From positions 1 to 45,510 of the forward strand of contig DASPZU010000078.1 in the NCBI GenBank assembly GCA_035636095.1: a stretch of 45,510 nucleotides of DNA. The letters run 5' to 3'. The position numbers and the translations under genes were made by a program. The stretch comes from Gp7-AA10 sp035636095 (GTDB lineage Bacteria > Acidobacteriota > Thermoanaerobaculia > Gp7-AA8). Below are positions 24,990-33,901 of this stretch, piece after piece (the first letter of the stretch is position 1; every line of letters begins with the position of its first letter). The notes beneath the pieces are model-generated. The model was not told the DNA's origin, made no database searches, and saw only the letters and a list, made by a program, of their open reading frames with translations.

Positions 24990-24995
24990 GCCGCC

Positions 24996-25352
24996 ATGAG
25001 TGACAGACACCGAATTGACGTCTGGCTGAAACTCGTATGCCTCTTCAAGCATCGGAGCGAGGCGGCCGAGGCTTGCCGCGGCGGAAAAGTGAAGATCAAC
25101 GGCCAGCGGGTCAAGCCTGCGGCGGGGGTCAAGCCGGGCGACGCTATCGAGTTCCTTCACGGCACCCACTACCGCCGGGTGGTGGTGGGAGAGGTGCCGG
25201 TCATTCAGGTCTCGAAGGACGTCGCGAGGACCATGTATGTGGACGAGACGCCCAAGCAGGATTCCGGGGTGACGCGGCTCGCGCTGCGCGAGCGGGGCAG
25301 TGGCCGCCCCACCAAGCGCGACCGCAGGAAATTGGACAAATTCAGGCGGTAG
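24996..25352 (+). CDS. S4-domain RNA-binding protein (Hsp15-like)
   Basis: A 118-residue protein with an S4 RNA-binding domain in its first half (RIDVWLKLVCLFKHRSEAAEACRGGKVKINGQRVKPA, conserved Arg, Gly and Val positions). A basic tail follows (GSGRPTKRDRRKLDKFRR). This is the layout of HslR/Hsp15, which binds stalled 50S subunits carrying nascent chains, and of related RNA-binding proteins. It starts 21 bp from the divergent HU gene and has no obvious Shine-Dalgarno. The specific Hsp15 role is inferred from architecture. Confidence 0.85.
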   Translation: MSDRHRIDVWLKLVCLFKHRSEAAEACRGGKVKINGQRVKPAAGVKPGDAIEFLHGTHYRRVVVGEVPVIQVSKDVARTMYVDETPKQDSGVTRLALRERGSGRPTKRDRRKLDKFRR

Positions 25353-25468
25353 GGGAATGGTCCGCCGTTCCAAGAGGTTTCTTGCACTATCTCGCTGTTT
25401 GCCTTTCGAGACGCAGAACCTCGCGGTTTCGAATCTCCGACTGGCAGCACGGAAAGGAGATTCAACCC

Positions 25469-25672
25469 GTGAAAACAAACGGTACCGTTAAGTGGTTCAA
25501 CGACGCCAAGGGCTTCGGATTCATCACGACGGAGGGCGGTGAGGACGTGTTCGTCCACTTCTCCGCCATCCAGGGCAACGGCTTCCGCTCCCTCTCCGAG
25601 GGTGCCCACGTTCAGTTTGACGTGGTGCAGGGCCCCAAGGGCCTGCAGGCCGCGAACGTGACTCTGTCGTAA
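25469..25672 (+). CDS. Cold-shock protein (CspA family)
   Basis: A 67-residue OB-fold nucleic-acid chaperone. RNP1 is KGFGFITTE and RNP2 is VFVHFSAI, both intact; it begins KTNGTVKWFNDAKG. The start is the GTG at 25469, preceded by AAAGGAGA. The 116-bp spacer upstream includes an AACC-TCGC-GGTT hairpin and may hold a long cold-shock-type leader, but no promoter is convincing. A strong terminator follows. Confidence 0.95.
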   Translation: MKTNGTVKWFNDAKGFGFITTEGGEDVFVHFSAIQGNGFRSLSEGAHVQFDVVQGPKGLQAANVTLS

Positions 25673-25696
25673 GACGTCACAACAGCCACCGAGGGA

Positions 25697-25729
25697 AGGG
25701 CAGCCAATCCGGCTGCCCTTTTTGTTTTG
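25697..25729 (+). terminator. Rho-independent terminator after the cold-shock gene
   Basis: A perfect 9-bp stem AGGGCAGCC / GGCTGCCCT with a 5-nt loop (AATCC), followed by TTTTTGTTTT. It lies 24 bp after the stop codon. Confidence 0.92.
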
Positions 25730-25750
25730 GGGTCAGGTAGACCTGACCCC
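25729..25750. repeat. REP-like palindrome GGGGTCAGGT-AG-ACCTGACCCC
   Basis: Two perfect 10-bp arms around AG, placed between the cold-shock terminator and the 3' end of mrdA (10 bp before its stop). This GGGGTCAGG/CCTGACCCC type is, to my recollection, a common REP-like intergenic motif in several soil phyla, sometimes linked to RAYT transposases. None is encoded here. Confidence 0.8.
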
Positions 25751-25759
25751 ATCGCAGCA

Positions 25760-27739
25760 TCAGTGGCCGAAGTTGGAGTTCGGGGGAACGGGAGGTGCTT
25801 TTTTCTCCTGACCAGGGACGGGCAGTTTTCCTTCGCGGATCGCCTCCAGCGTGTCGGGATTGTTGAGATCGAGACTGGCGCTTTCGATCTGTCCTTTGAA
25901 TCGCGATTCGTAAAGCAGTTTGGCGAGCGGGGCCGCGTCGGTGCCGCCGTGCTGGCCGGCATGTTCCACGAAAACCGCAACAACCATTTGGGGATTTTCT
26001 TTTTCAGCGTATGACACGAACCAGGCGTGATCGCGCTGCATGAAAGGCAGACCGGCGGTGCTGAACCAGCCGCTTTGCGCGATCACCTGCGCCGTGCCGG
26101 TCTTGCCGCAGATGTTGAGTCCTGTCACGCGCGCATTTCCGGCCGTGCCACCCTCTTCGTTCACGACCTTCCACAGGCCGTTTTGGACAGTCTCCAGCGT
26201 GTTAGGCGGGAGTTGGATCCTGCGAACAACTTCACTGGCGACCTGCAGGCGCTCGATCGAGCCGTCGGGCTTCAGGCGCTCGATCATCCGTACGACGTGC
26301 GGCCGATAAAGGGTCCCGCCGTTGGCGATGGCCGCCATCATCACCGCCGTCTGCAGCGGCGTGACGATCAGCGGACCTTGTCCGATGGAGACCGAGATGG
26401 TCTCGCTGGGATACCACTTGCGATGCTGCCTGGCAGCCGCCCATTCCGTCGAAGGAACGATGCCGGCTTTCTCGCCGTCCAGATCGATCTTCGAGACCTG
26501 GCCGAAACCGAGGTTGTTGGCCCACTTCGCGATCTTGTCGATGCCGAGTCGCGCGCCGGTGTTGTAGAAAAAGATGTCGCATGAGACCTTGAGTCCGTTG
26601 GTGACTGCCAATTCGCCGTGCCCCTGCCTTCGCCAGCATCGAAAGCGCCGGCCGAAGAAGACTGCGCTTCCGCCGCAGCTGAACGTTGTGCCGGGACCGA
26701 TGGCTCCCTCCGCCAGTCCCGCCATCGCCATCACGGTTTTGAATACCGATCCGGGCGAGTAGAGTCCCTGAATGGCGCGATTGAGCTCGGTCTTGAACGG
26801 ATTCGATGCAATCAACTTCCAGGTTTCGGGCGTGAAGCGTTTGGAGTAGACGTTCGGATTGAATTCGGGCGAGGAGACCATGGCCAGAACTTCACCGTTG
26901 CGCGGATCGAGCGCGACTACCGCGCCGACGAATTCGTTTTCGACGAAGTACTGCTCGGCGCGGCGCTGCAGATCGAAATCGATGGTCAGATAGACGTTGC
27001 TGCCGGCAACCGGATCCTGTCGCGCGGTCCGCACCTCCGCCAGCCGGCGGCCGTGGCTGTCGTACTCCCAGTATTGCGTTCCGTCTTTGCCGCGCAGGTA
27101 TTCGTCGTACATCAGCTCGACGCCGCGCTTGCCGATCAGATCTCCCGGCTTGAGATCCTTGTGCTGGATCAGATCTCTTTCGGATACTTCGCCGATGAAG
27201 CCGATGGCATGTGACGCCATCATTCCGTACGGATAGTTCCGGCGCTGCACCGGTTCGACGTTGAGCTCGGGGAACGACAAGGACTCCGCCTGTATCGATG
27301 CCACCTGCGACATGGTCAGATCGTCGGCCACCGGGATCGGTCGTGCGAACGGAGTCGCTTTTCCCTTGTCGAGGCGTGCTTCGATGTCTTGCGGTGTCGT
27401 GCCGAGCGATGTCGCCAGAAACACGATCAATTTGCCGCGATGCGTCCTGTCGCTCTTCACGATCGGCCGCATCACGACGCGATCGAGCGTGAGCGAGTAC
27501 GCCGGCTGATTGTCAGTCAGGATTTTCTTGCCCTCGCGATCGAGGATCAGGCCGCGCTTGGCGGGCATCGACACCGGACGCAGCGCGTTGGCGTCCGACA
27601 GATTGCGATATCTCTCGGCCTGCACTCCCTGCACGAACCAGAACGATCCGGCAAGGAAGACGAAAATGGCCACGATCGCCCAAAGCAATGCGTTGATGCG
27701 GAAGGTGAGGAACTTTTGATCGTCTCGATAAACTCTCAT
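25760..27739 (-). CDS. mrdA: Peptidoglycan D,D-transpeptidase MrdA (PBP2)
   Basis: Class B PBP of the elongasome, 659 residues. It has an N-terminal anchor (about 15-36), the pedestal domain (KRGLILDREGKKILTDN), and the transpeptidase with S331 in SVFK, SCD at 386-388 (the SxN motif has Asp in PBP2 proteins) and KTG at 546-548. The FSCGG...RCWRRQGHG segment (353-375) is PBP2-specific and separates it from FtsI. Its C-terminal 40 residues are a proline/lysine-rich tail. It is the last gene of the mreB operon, 2 bp after mreD; the usual rodA partner does not follow. Confidence 0.95.
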   Translation of the reverse strand: MRVYRDDQKFLTFRINALLWAIVAIFVFLAGSFWFVQGVQAERYRNLSDANALRPVSMPAKRGLILDREGKKILTDNQPAYSLTLDRVVMRPIVKSDRTHRGKLIVFLATSLGTTPQDIEARLDKGKATPFARPIPVADDLTMSQVASIQAESLSFPELNVEPVQRRNYPYGMMASHAIGFIGEVSERDLIQHKDLKPGDLIGKRGVELMYDEYLRGKDGTQYWEYDSHGRRLAEVRTARQDPVAGSNVYLTIDFDLQRRAEQYFVENEFVGAVVALDPRNGEVLAMVSSPEFNPNVYSKRFTPETWKLIASNPFKTELNRAIQGLYSPGSVFKTVMAMAGLAEGAIGPGTTFSCGGSAVFFGRRFRCWRRQGHGELAVTNGLKVSCDIFFYNTGARLGIDKIAKWANNLGFGQVSKIDLDGEKAGIVPSTEWAAARQHRKWYPSETISVSIGQGPLIVTPLQTAVMMAAIANGGTLYRPHVVRMIERLKPDGSIERLQVASEVVRRIQLPPNTLETVQNGLWKVVNEEGGTAGNARVTGLNICGKTGTAQVIAQSGWFSTAGLPFMQRDHAWFVSYAEKENPQMVVAVFVEHAGQHGGTDAAPLAKLLYESRFKGQIESASLDLNNPDTLEAIREGKLPVPGQEKKAPPVPPNSNFGH

Positions 27740-27741
27740 CG

Positions 27742-28245
27742 TTAATACGCCGGCCGCCGCGTAGCCTCGATCGGTTCTTCTCTCAGGAACAGCGTTAACA
27801 ACTGATACACCAGCATTCCGAACAACGACGTGAAGATCGCTTTGACGATCATGGCCTGCTCGAACATCTCGATCCTTTGCTTGAGCAAAATGTTGACCAG
27901 GACGAAAATCACGAGCTCATTCACGATGACCGCGCCGAACAGACAGACGCCGAACATCAGCGTGCCACGCAGCATCAGCCGGGCATTGATGTAAGCGACG
28001 ACGTACGCGATCACCGTCAGCGCGAAGGCGTGCAAGCCGAAGATCGACATCGAATAGGCGTCCTGCACCAGCCCGGCCGCAATGCCGGCGAAGATCGCGC
28101 CGACGAGATTCCCACCCATCGAGTAGTAGACCACCAGAATCAGATAGGGATTGAAGAATGCCAGGGCGTTGGGATAGAAGCTGTCGAGAAGCGAATGCAG
28201 CGTGAGCGCGATGAGAAGTCCGATCGTGAATCGAAGCCATCTCAC
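27742..28245 (-). CDS. mreD: Rod shape-determining protein MreD
   Basis: A 167-residue integral membrane protein with about five hydrophobic helices. Family-like segments are NPYLILVVYYSMGGNLVGA, FAGIAAGLVQDAYS and GLHAFALTVIAY. It starts at GTG 28245, overlapping the mreC stop as GTGA. Sequence is poorly conserved in this family, so the call relies on topology and on position between mreC and mrdA. Confidence 0.9.
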   Translation of the reverse strand: MRWLRFTIGLLIALTLHSLLDSFYPNALAFFNPYLILVVYYSMGGNLVGAIFAGIAAGLVQDAYSMSIFGLHAFALTVIAYVVAYINARLMLRGTLMFGVCLFGAVIVNELVIFVLVNILLKQRIEMFEQAMIVKAIFTSLFGMLVYQLLTLFLREEPIEATRRPAY

Positions 28246-29102
28246 GGCGTGTACCTCACCACGTCTCCCGGAATCTTCCGCGTGTGCAGCACGATCACTT
28301 CTTCGATGCTTCCAACGTCGACGAATGGATGCACCGTGATGTTCTTGAAAAGGTCCTGTCCCTTTTCCGCTTTGGTCACCACACCCACCGGAATTCCTTT
28401 CGGATAGATCCCATCGATGCCTGCGGTGAGAACTTTGTCGCCTGGTTGCACGTCGGCCAGCGAAGGAATGTCGTACAAGGCCGCTCCGGCAGTGCCGTCA
28501 CCGCGCAGAACACCCTGGCGCCGCGTGCGTTCGACCAGAACTCCAGCGGACGAGTTCGCGTCGGTGATCAGTTGGATCTTGGCCATGTCTTTCGTCGTCA
28601 GCACAACGCGGCCGATCAAACCGCTGGCGTTGACGACGGCATCGTTGACTTGAATTCCAGCGGTCGAACCGCGATCGATGATGATGGCTTTGAAGCGGCC
28701 CGATGTGTCGAGCATGATCGCCTGCGCCATCGTGGTGGGCATGGTGAACTCTTCGGCGTAGCTGAGAAGGCTGCGCAGCCGTTTGAGATCCCCCTCCGAT
28801 TGGCGAAGCTTCAGGTTCTCCGTGGTCAGGTCAATGACTTTTCGGTGTAGCTCCAGGTTTTCGTTCACCGACCGCCGCATGTCGAGATAGCCGTGGTACA
28901 TGTCGGCGGTCGTCTGCCCGATCCAATTTACGGTCTTGGGCACCGGCGAAAAGATTGTCATCACCGTGCGCTCGAACATCGTGCGCGTTTCGCCGACGTA
29001 GCGCGTCCGGCTGCTCAAGCTCATCAGCACGAACAGCAGGGAAAGGACGACGATGAAAAGAAGCGTCGGTCGCCGGGGAATGACGTCTACGGGTACTGCC
29101 AT
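28242..29102 (-). CDS. mreC: Rod shape-determining protein MreC
   Basis: Bitopic elongasome scaffold of 286 residues. It has a transmembrane helix at about 13-29 (LLFIVVLSLLFVLMSLS), a periplasmic coiled coil (about 75-110) and the MreC beta-domains (IIDRGSTAGIQVNDAVVNASGLIGRVV, GDKVLTAGIDGIYPKGIPVGVV). The start ATG lies 38 nt after the repeat hairpin that follows mreB. It activates PBP2 in characterised systems; here the two are in the same operon. Confidence 0.95.
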   Translation of the reverse strand: MAVPVDVIPRRPTLLFIVVLSLLFVLMSLSSRTRYVGETRTMFERTVMTIFSPVPKTVNWIGQTTADMYHGYLDMRRSVNENLELHRKVIDLTTENLKLRQSEGDLKRLRSLLSYAEEFTMPTTMAQAIMLDTSGRFKAIIIDRGSTAGIQVNDAVVNASGLIGRVVLTTKDMAKIQLITDANSSAGVLVERTRRQGVLRGDGTAGAALYDIPSLADVQPGDKVLTAGIDGIYPKGIPVGVVTKAEKGQDLFKNITVHPFVDVGSIEEVIVLHTRKIPGDVVRYTP

Positions 29103-29140
29103 GTTCTGCCTTACGGCCTGAGCAGAATACAGGCCATCAA

Positions 29141-29210
29141 GTCCTGAGTCCTGAGTCCTGAGTCCTGAGTGTTGAGCTTTTTCTCAGGACTCAGCACTCA
29201 GGACTCAGGA

Positions 29211-29211
<1 letters not shown>
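29141..29211. repeat. 7-bp-unit repeat hairpin between mreB and mreC
   Basis: The left arm is four perfect GTCCTGA units (29141-29168) plus a variant GTGTTGA. The right arm is TCAGGAC, TCAGCAC, TCAGGAC, TCAGGAC (29184-29211). The right arm is flush with the mreB stop codon (29211-29213). The short T-rich loop (GCTTTTTC) is between. Read along the minus-strand transcript it lies between mreB and mreC, where a strong stem could tune the mreB:mreC ratio. Confidence 0.88.
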
Positions 29212-30236
<1,025 letters not shown>

Positions 30237-30315
30237 TACCGGTGGAACTTCCTTCTCGCGCGGACTTTGGAGCCGCCGCGGCAGGGGTGCAAATTAGGTG
30301 CTAGACGCGCCAGCG

Positions 30316-31752
30316 CTATTCTTCGACCAGCACCGTCTCAGATTGTATCGTTTGTTTGCCGGCAGCGTTGACTGCTTTTACAACGACGGAGTTCCGGCCG
30401 ACTCTGTTGAAGCTCACCAGTTTCTTGAAATGACCGTTGGATTCGACATCCACTTCCTCGTCGTTGATGAAGACCGTGGCCCCCGGATCGGTGACTCCCT
30501 CGACCATGTAGAACGGTCCTCCGATCGAGTACGGCTTTTTGATCTGCAGCGTCGGCGGAGGCACCTCGGTGTTGATCGATCCTGCCTGCTGTGGCGCGCC
30601 GCTGACACGTAAACGCCTGAACGACGAGAACGGGCCAGCCTCCCCCTCGGGCCCGACCGCGGCGACTCGCCAGTAGAAGGCCCCTTCGGCGGTCACCTTG
30701 GCGGACGCGGTGGATTTCTGGCGCTTCGAGTTGATCTCCAGGCTCGTGAAAAGGCGGGATCTCGAGACCTGGAGTTGATATGACGTGGCACCCGGAACCG
30801 GCTCCCAGGCGAACTCAACGCGGGATTCGCTGCTCATCGGATAAACCTGATTGTCGGCAGGCGTCAGCAGGGCGGGCGGCATGACGAGGTTTCTGACCTG
30901 CGAGATCGAGCCTTGCGAGGTCGCGTTAACCTTCTGGCCGGTGTTCAGTTTGACGGCAGTGCCACCGTTTGGAGGCGTCACCGAGGCCGAACCCTTGGTC
31001 GCGACGACGGCGGTCTGTTTCTGCCTGTCGACTCCGACCTGCGTCGTCGAATCCGAATCCACAACGACCTGGCTGCCCGGCGTGCGGACCGTCGAGACGT
31101 CATCCGTCGTTGCGACCTCGACCGATCCGATTTGCATCTGAACGGAATTGCTCTTTTTCGAGGTGGCGGGATTGAACTGGGCATAGATCTCCAGAAGCGC
31201 GTTGGGCCCGATGGTGTAAAGGGATCCGTTGGAAAAGATGAGCTCGGCCGATGCGCTCTCTCCCGTTTTGACCCAATCGCCATTGAAGAGAGGAGTTCGC
31301 ACATCAGCTCGCTTCCACTCCGAAGTCGCCGATTTCTGAAAGGACACGTCTCCCTCTACGGTGAGGAATTGCGCGTCGTTGTCGGCCCCGCCGCCGCTGA
31401 TCGCGGCGCGACTGATCGTCTGTGACTCGACTGCCGCTTCCTGCGCATTCGGGTACTTACCGGAAGTCAGCAACGTTGTCGCGTCCTCTAACTTCTTCTG
31501 AGCGCGATCGAATTCGGACCGATGATTCGAGAAGTCTTTCGATGACGCCAGGCTGTTCAGTGCTTCGCGCGCATCCGCAATCGCGGCCTCGGCTGCGCTG
31601 CGCGGATTCCGTTTCTGGTTGGTGAAGAACCACCAACCGGCGAGACCGAGCGCAAGCAAAAGAATGACGAGTCCGATCTGCTTGAGCCGATCGATCGAGA
31701 TCAAATACCAGTCGAACTCGGCGCGCGGGCGTGCCGCCTTTTTGATCGCCAT
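30316..31752 (-). CDS. Membrane-anchored FecR and Ig-like domain protein
   Basis: A 478-residue protein upstream of mreB. Order of parts: about 30 cytoplasmic residues, one transmembrane helix (about 31-47, GLVILLLALGLAGWWFF), an alanine-rich helical or coiled segment (about 55-110), then a FecR-type beta domain (FLTVEGDVSFQKS, RTPLFNGDWVKTGESASAELIF, VRTPGSQVVVDSD, LNTGQKVNATSQG). This is followed by a fibronectin-III-like unit (ESRVEFAWEPVPGATSYQLQ, FYWRVAAVGPEGEAGPFSSF) and a C-terminal Ig-like unit (VEGVTDPGATVFINDEEVDV). FecR domains often bind peptidoglycan or sense envelope ligands. Position before mreB suggests a wall-sensing or scaffold role, which is inference. The start ATG precedes the basic N-terminus; the longer frame upstream crosses promoter DNA. 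Confidence 0.8.
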   Translation of the reverse strand: MAIKKAARPRAEFDWYLISIDRLKQIGLVILLLALGLAGWWFFTNQKRNPRSAAEAAIADAREALNSLASSKDFSNHRSEFDRAQKKLEDATTLLTSGKYPNAQEAAVESQTISRAAISGGGADNDAQFLTVEGDVSFQKSATSEWKRADVRTPLFNGDWVKTGESASAELIFSNGSLYTIGPNALLEIYAQFNPATSKKSNSVQMQIGSVEVATTDDVSTVRTPGSQVVVDSDSTTQVGVDRQKQTAVVATKGSASVTPPNGGTAVKLNTGQKVNATSQGSISQVRNLVMPPALLTPADNQVYPMSSESRVEFAWEPVPGATSYQLQVSRSRLFTSLEINSKRQKSTASAKVTAEGAFYWRVAAVGPEGEAGPFSSFRRLRVSGAPQQAGSINTEVPPPTLQIKKPYSIGGPFYMVEGVTDPGATVFINDEEVDVESNGHFKKLVSFNRVGRNSVVVKAVNAAGKQTIQSETVLVEE

Positions 31753-31768
31753 CGGACGAAGTTCATCT

Positions 31769-31777
31769 TTTATAACA
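31769..31777 (-). promoter_or_regulatory. Extended -10 for the FecR/Ig-mreB operon
   Basis: On the minus strand TGT-TATAAA, an extended -10 element, lies 16 bp before the FecR gene start. No convincing -35 is visible, which is acceptable for extended -10 promoters. Confidence 0.45.
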
Positions 31778-31793
31778 CAGCATCCAGCCGCGT

Positions 31794-31822
31794 TTGCCGT
31801 TGTTTGCGGGAATAGGTAAACT
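31794..31822 (+). promoter_or_regulatory. Promoter of the PpiD-like gene
   Basis: TTGCCG at 31794-31799 and TAAACT at 31817-31822 with a 17-bp spacer, each four of six to consensus. The transcript would have a leader of about 53 nt ending in AGAGG before the ATG. With the divergent element it accounts for the 130-bp spacer. Confidence 0.45.
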
Positions 31823-31882
31823 GCCGCGTTTTTTAGTCTAACCGGGGCTCCACACTCCCCAACTCTCAAAGAGGTCTTCCCG

Positions 31883-33835
31883 ATGCTCAAATTGATGCGC
31901 GACAACTTCCAGCAGCTCAAGTGGGCTCTGCTCGCTGTGGTTGCTGCTTTCGTCATCGGCTTTGTCTATGTCGATATGGGTCTTGGCGGTCCCCGCGTCC
32001 AGAAGGAGGACCGGGCCTACGCCGCGCGAGTGAACGGCGAGACGATTGCGTTTCGCGAATACGACCGCGCCCTCTATTACACCCAGAAAAATTACGAACA
32101 GATGTACCGGCAGCCTCTGACGGCCGAAATGGTTCAGGCCATGAATCTGCCCCAGCAGGTGCTGGACGGGCTGGTCGATCAACGTCTGCTTCTTCAGCAA
32201 GCGTACAAACTGCATCTGAACGCGACACCGGCGGAAGTTCGCAAGCGCATCCTCGAGATCCCGACACTCAATCCCAACGGACGTTTTGTCGGCCAGGAGC
32301 TCTACGCGCGTTGGGTCACGGGCCAGCTCGGCTATCAATCGACGGCCGAATTCGAAGACGAGATGGCGAAGGAGATCACGCTGCGAAAGATCGACAGCGC
32401 GATGACGAGCTCCATCGTGATCTCACCGAAGGCTGCCGATGAGGAATACAAGCGCGTCACGGAAAACGCGAAGATCAAATACGTGTTGCTGGCCACCGCG
32501 CGCGAAGCGGCGGCGGTCACGGTGACGCCGGCGGAAGTCGACCAGTACTACAAAGCGAATCAGGCGAACTACGCGCACGGCGAACAACGCGCCTTGAAGT
32601 ATCTGCTTGCGGACCAGAATCGACTTCGCTCGCAGATCATCCCGACCGATGCGGAGCTGAAGAAGCGTTACGACGCCTCGAAGGAAGATTACAAGCGGCC
32701 GGAGTCGGCCCACATCCTTCACATCCTGATCAAGGTCGACATCAATGCAACGCCGGATCAGGACGCAGGAGCAAAGGCGAAAGCGGAGAACATCGTGAAG
32801 CAGCTTCGCGACGGCGCTGATTTCGGCAAGCTTGCCAAGGAGAATTCAGGCGATCCCTCCTCGGCCGGCAAAGGCGGAGACATGGGCTTCGTCGATCGCG
32901 GAATGACGGTCGATCCGTTCGATCAAGCGGCATTCTCGATTCCGATGAACACTATCAGCGACCCCATTCGCTCGAAGGAGTTCGGTTACCACATCATCAA
33001 AGTGCTGGAGCGCAAGCCTGGCGGGTACCGACCCTTCGAAGAAGTGCGTCCAATGCTTTCCGCGCAGCTGTCCGATCAGATGTCAAAGGATCAGGCCCGC
33101 GACGAGATCACCAAGATTTCCGCGCGGCTGAAGCAATCGAAGCCGAAAACGCCGGCCGAATTCGCCGCGCTCGCGAATGACAGAGTGAGCTCGAACGATA
33201 CGCAGTGGTTCGCCAAGAACGATCCCATCCCGGGCATGGGCAACAATCCCGCGGTGGCAGCGTGGGCGTTTTCCGCCAAGCAAGGCGACGTTGGCGAAAT
33301 CATCGGCACGCAGCGCGGTCCGGCGATTCCTTATCTCTACGCCATTCGTCCGGGCGGCGTTGCAGAGTTGACCGAGATCCGCGCCAAGGTCGAGGCCGAC
33401 GCGCGCAGCGCGAAAGCGCGCCAGGCGGCGCAGCAAAAACTCGCGCAGGCCCTGCCGGCTGCGAACATCGACGAGGTCGCGAAGAAAGCGGGACAGACGG
33501 CGTTGGAAACGATGGTCACTCGCCAGGGTTATGTCTCCGGCTTCTCCGGCGACACGACCGCGCTGGTCGATGCCGCCATGTCAGCGAAGGTCGGCGAAAT
33601 GAAAGGGCCGATCGTGATGAGCGACGGCGCCGTGGTGTTGCAGGTCATCGAGCAGAAGAAAGTCGACCCGAAAGCGGTCGATGAGAGTCGCGGCCAGTAC
33701 GCCGAGATGCTGCGCCAGCAACAGGCCCGAAATCTCCGGACGGTGCTTCTGCAGCGGCTCCGAAAAGCGTCGAAGATCGAGATCAACCCGGTCGTGATGC
33801 AGCGCAACGCGCCGCCGCAGCAGGCCGGCCTGTAG
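31883..33835 (+). CDS. PpiD/SurA-like periplasmic peptidyl-prolyl isomerase
   Basis: A 650-residue inner-membrane-anchored foldase. The N-terminal helix (about 14-32, WALLAVVAAFVIGFVYVDMG) anchors it; a SurA-N-type chaperone region follows (VNGETIAFREYDRALYYTQK, QVLDGLVDQRLLLQQA). The parvulin domain starts near residue 274 (ESAHILHILIKV) and includes FGKLAKENSGDPSSAGKGG, DMGFVDRGMTVDPFDQAAFS and FGYHIIKVLERKPG. A second, weaker parvulin-like region lies near 440-560. The architecture is that of PpiD, which helps outer-membrane protein folding at the translocon exit. A predicted promoter lies upstream; a repeat hairpin is flush with its stop codon. Confidence 0.9.
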   Translation: MLKLMRDNFQQLKWALLAVVAAFVIGFVYVDMGLGGPRVQKEDRAYAARVNGETIAFREYDRALYYTQKNYEQMYRQPLTAEMVQAMNLPQQVLDGLVDQRLLLQQAYKLHLNATPAEVRKRILEIPTLNPNGRFVGQELYARWVTGQLGYQSTAEFEDEMAKEITLRKIDSAMTSSIVISPKAADEEYKRVTENAKIKYVLLATAREAAAVTVTPAEVDQYYKANQANYAHGEQRALKYLLADQNRLRSQIIPTDAELKKRYDASKEDYKRPESAHILHILIKVDINATPDQDAGAKAKAENIVKQLRDGADFGKLAKENSGDPSSAGKGGDMGFVDRGMTVDPFDQAAFSIPMNTISDPIRSKEFGYHIIKVLERKPGGYRPFEEVRPMLSAQLSDQMSKDQARDEITKISARLKQSKPKTPAEFAALANDRVSSNDTQWFAKNDPIPGMGNNPAVAAWAFSAKQGDVGEIIGTQRGPAIPYLYAIRPGGVAELTEIRAKVEADARSAKARQAAQQKLAQALPAANIDEVAKKAGQTALETMVTRQGYVSGFSGDTTALVDAAMSAKVGEMKGPIVMSDGAVVLQVIEQKKVDPKAVDESRGQYAEMLRQQQARNLRTVLLQRLRKASKIEINPVVMQRNAPPQQAGL

Positions 33836-33900
33836 GTTGCTGAAGGTTGCTGGGTTCCTGGGTTACTGAGTAACCTAGCAACTCAGCAACCGAGCAACCC
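33836..33900. repeat. 8-bp-unit repeat hairpin filling the ppiD-thioesterase spacer
   Basis: A nearly perfect dyad centred on GGTTACT-G-AGTAACC, with arms of about 32 nt (20 of 23 inner positions complementary). The left arm is built from GGTTGCTG, GGTTCCTG and GGTTACTG, the right from CAACTCAG, CAACCGAG and CAACCC. It begins at the base after the stop codon (33835) and ends 1 nt before the next ATG (33902), so the spacer consists only of the element. Confidence 0.9.
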
Positions 33901-33901
33901 G

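Noticed and set aside
31753..31882. tRNA or small RNA gene in the divergent spacer
   Set aside because: No cloverleaf or T-loop sequence was seen; promoter elements on both strands account for the spacer.
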